A stretch of DNA of 64,000 nt, from contig NZ_CP092282.1 of the NCBI RefSeq assembly GCF_024972775.1, forward strand, positions 4,431,525-4,495,524, given 5' to 3'. How positions within the stretch are numbered: position 1 is the stretch's first letter; each line of letters opens with the position of its first letter. This document shows, piece by piece, positions 63,696 through 64,000 of the stretch. The position numbers were made by a program, and so were the translations under genes. Below the pieces are notes generated by a model. It worked only from the letters and a program-made list of their open reading frames with translations, ran no database searches and was not told the origin of the DNA. The DNA comes from Dehalobacter sp. DCM. Its GTDB lineage: Bacteria; Bacillota; Desulfitobacteriia; Desulfitobacteriales; Syntrophobotulaceae.

Positions 63696-63722
63696 TGTAA
63701 ATAAAAGGGGTTTCCCCCTTCT
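63696..63722 (-). terminator. Hairpin between jag and mnmE
   Basis: Minus-strand stem AAGGGG-GAAA-CCCCTT (within 63704-63720) followed by TTATTT, directly past the jag stop. Confidence 0.6.
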
Positions 63723-63729
63723 ATTTATT

Positions 63730-64000
63730 TTATGAAATTTCTGAGTTACTATTCCTTTTTAACGCAATAACAACGCGGCGATGAGGCTCTTCACCCTCAC
63801 TGTACGTCGTTACTTTCCATTCATTTTGCAGAGCAGTATGAATAATGCGTCTTTCCTGCGGACTCATAGGTTCAAGTACAATACGATTGCCGCTTTTCTT
63901 CACCTTATCCGCTAAGCGCTTGGCAAGAACAATCAACGTTTCTTCTCTGCGTTTTCGATAGCCCTCGACATCAATAACAATCCTGCTGCGATTCGTTAAT
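63730..64000 (-). CDS. jag: Jag/KhpB RNA-binding protein, C-terminal part (cut by window edge)
   Basis: The frame is open to base 64000, giving 89 C-terminal residues; the N-terminus lies outside. It starts in the end of the KH domain (RSRIVIDVEGYRKRREETLIVLAKRLADKVKKSGN) and contains a full R3H domain (MSPQERRIIHTALQNEWKVTTYSEGEEPHRRVVIALKR). Jag binds RNA with KhpA and normally follows yidC and rnpA near oriC, which fixes the direction of the origin as rightward. Confidence 0.95.
   Translation of the reverse strand, partial: LTNRSRIVIDVEGYRKRREETLIVLAKRLADKVKKSGNRIVLEPMSPQERRIIHTALQNEWKVTTYSEGEEPHRRVVIALKRNSNSEIS

Overview
The window looks like chromosome from a low-to-mid-GC, endospore-forming, anaerobic Firmicute, most probably of the Desulfitobacterium / Dehalobacter / Desulfosporosinus group (Peptococcaceae). 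This is inferred from gene content and order. Spore genes are present (sleB-ypeB, an alpha/beta SASP, a yyaC homologue, a LonC-type protease). So are a SCIFF peptide with its radical SAM maturase, menA, tRNA-Sec with selB, and a sigma-54 / Mo-enzyme / corrinoid gene set typical of anaerobes. The genus cannot be fixed from the sequence alone.

Layout. The right end (about 43-64 kb) is the conserved origin-proximal block, read leftward: jag (cut by the window edge), mnmE, mnmG, rsmG, parA, parB with a perfect 16-bp parS, DUF554, DUF4446, selB, selC, cvpA-like, DUF951, ychF, rpsF-ssb-rpsR, a MazG-like gene, DUF2232, rplI, lonC, dnaB, purA. oriC therefore lies beyond the right edge and nearly all genes run with the fork. 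The left part (1-32 kb) is a mosaic of housekeeping and accessory genes: ypeB (cut), sleB, an aminotransferase, asnS, an RNA methyltransferase, a lone receiver protein, an HflX carrying a JAMM motif, menA, larC, a chemoreceptor, fabI, a GGDEF protein, rlmH, a giant two-module acyl-CoA-dehydratase-type activase, walJ-htrA, and scfA-scfB.

The most interesting segment is 33.3-42.9 kb. It is bounded on the right by an intact tRNA-Lys(UUU) and on the left by a 45-bp imperfect copy of that tRNA's 3' half. The homology stops inside the anticodon loop, the usual architecture of an element integrated at a tRNA gene. Between the repeats sits a self-contained cassette: a URO-D-type corrinoid methyltransferase, its corrinoid protein, a GPH-type transporter, a 59-residue zinc-ribbon protein, and the small and large subunits of a molybdopterin enzyme resembling Pelobacter pyrogallol-phloroglucinol transhydroxylase. 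A divergent sigma-54 activator faces a consensus -24/-12 promoter with inverted-repeat upstream sites. The simplest reading is uptake of a methoxylated or polyhydroxylated aromatic, removal of its methyl group, and hydroxyl rearrangement or removal on the ring. No integrase, methyltransferase II or corrinoid activase is present in the segment.

A second small Zn-ribbon protein at 13.6 kb, outside the island, also sits behind a sigma-54-like promoter and shares the same Cys/FNP pattern. Four genes or pseudo-sites have no full-length reading frame of their own in a simple ORF scan, or are cut by an edge: ypeB, scfA, the 59-aa zinc ribbon, and the tRNA-Lys remnant.
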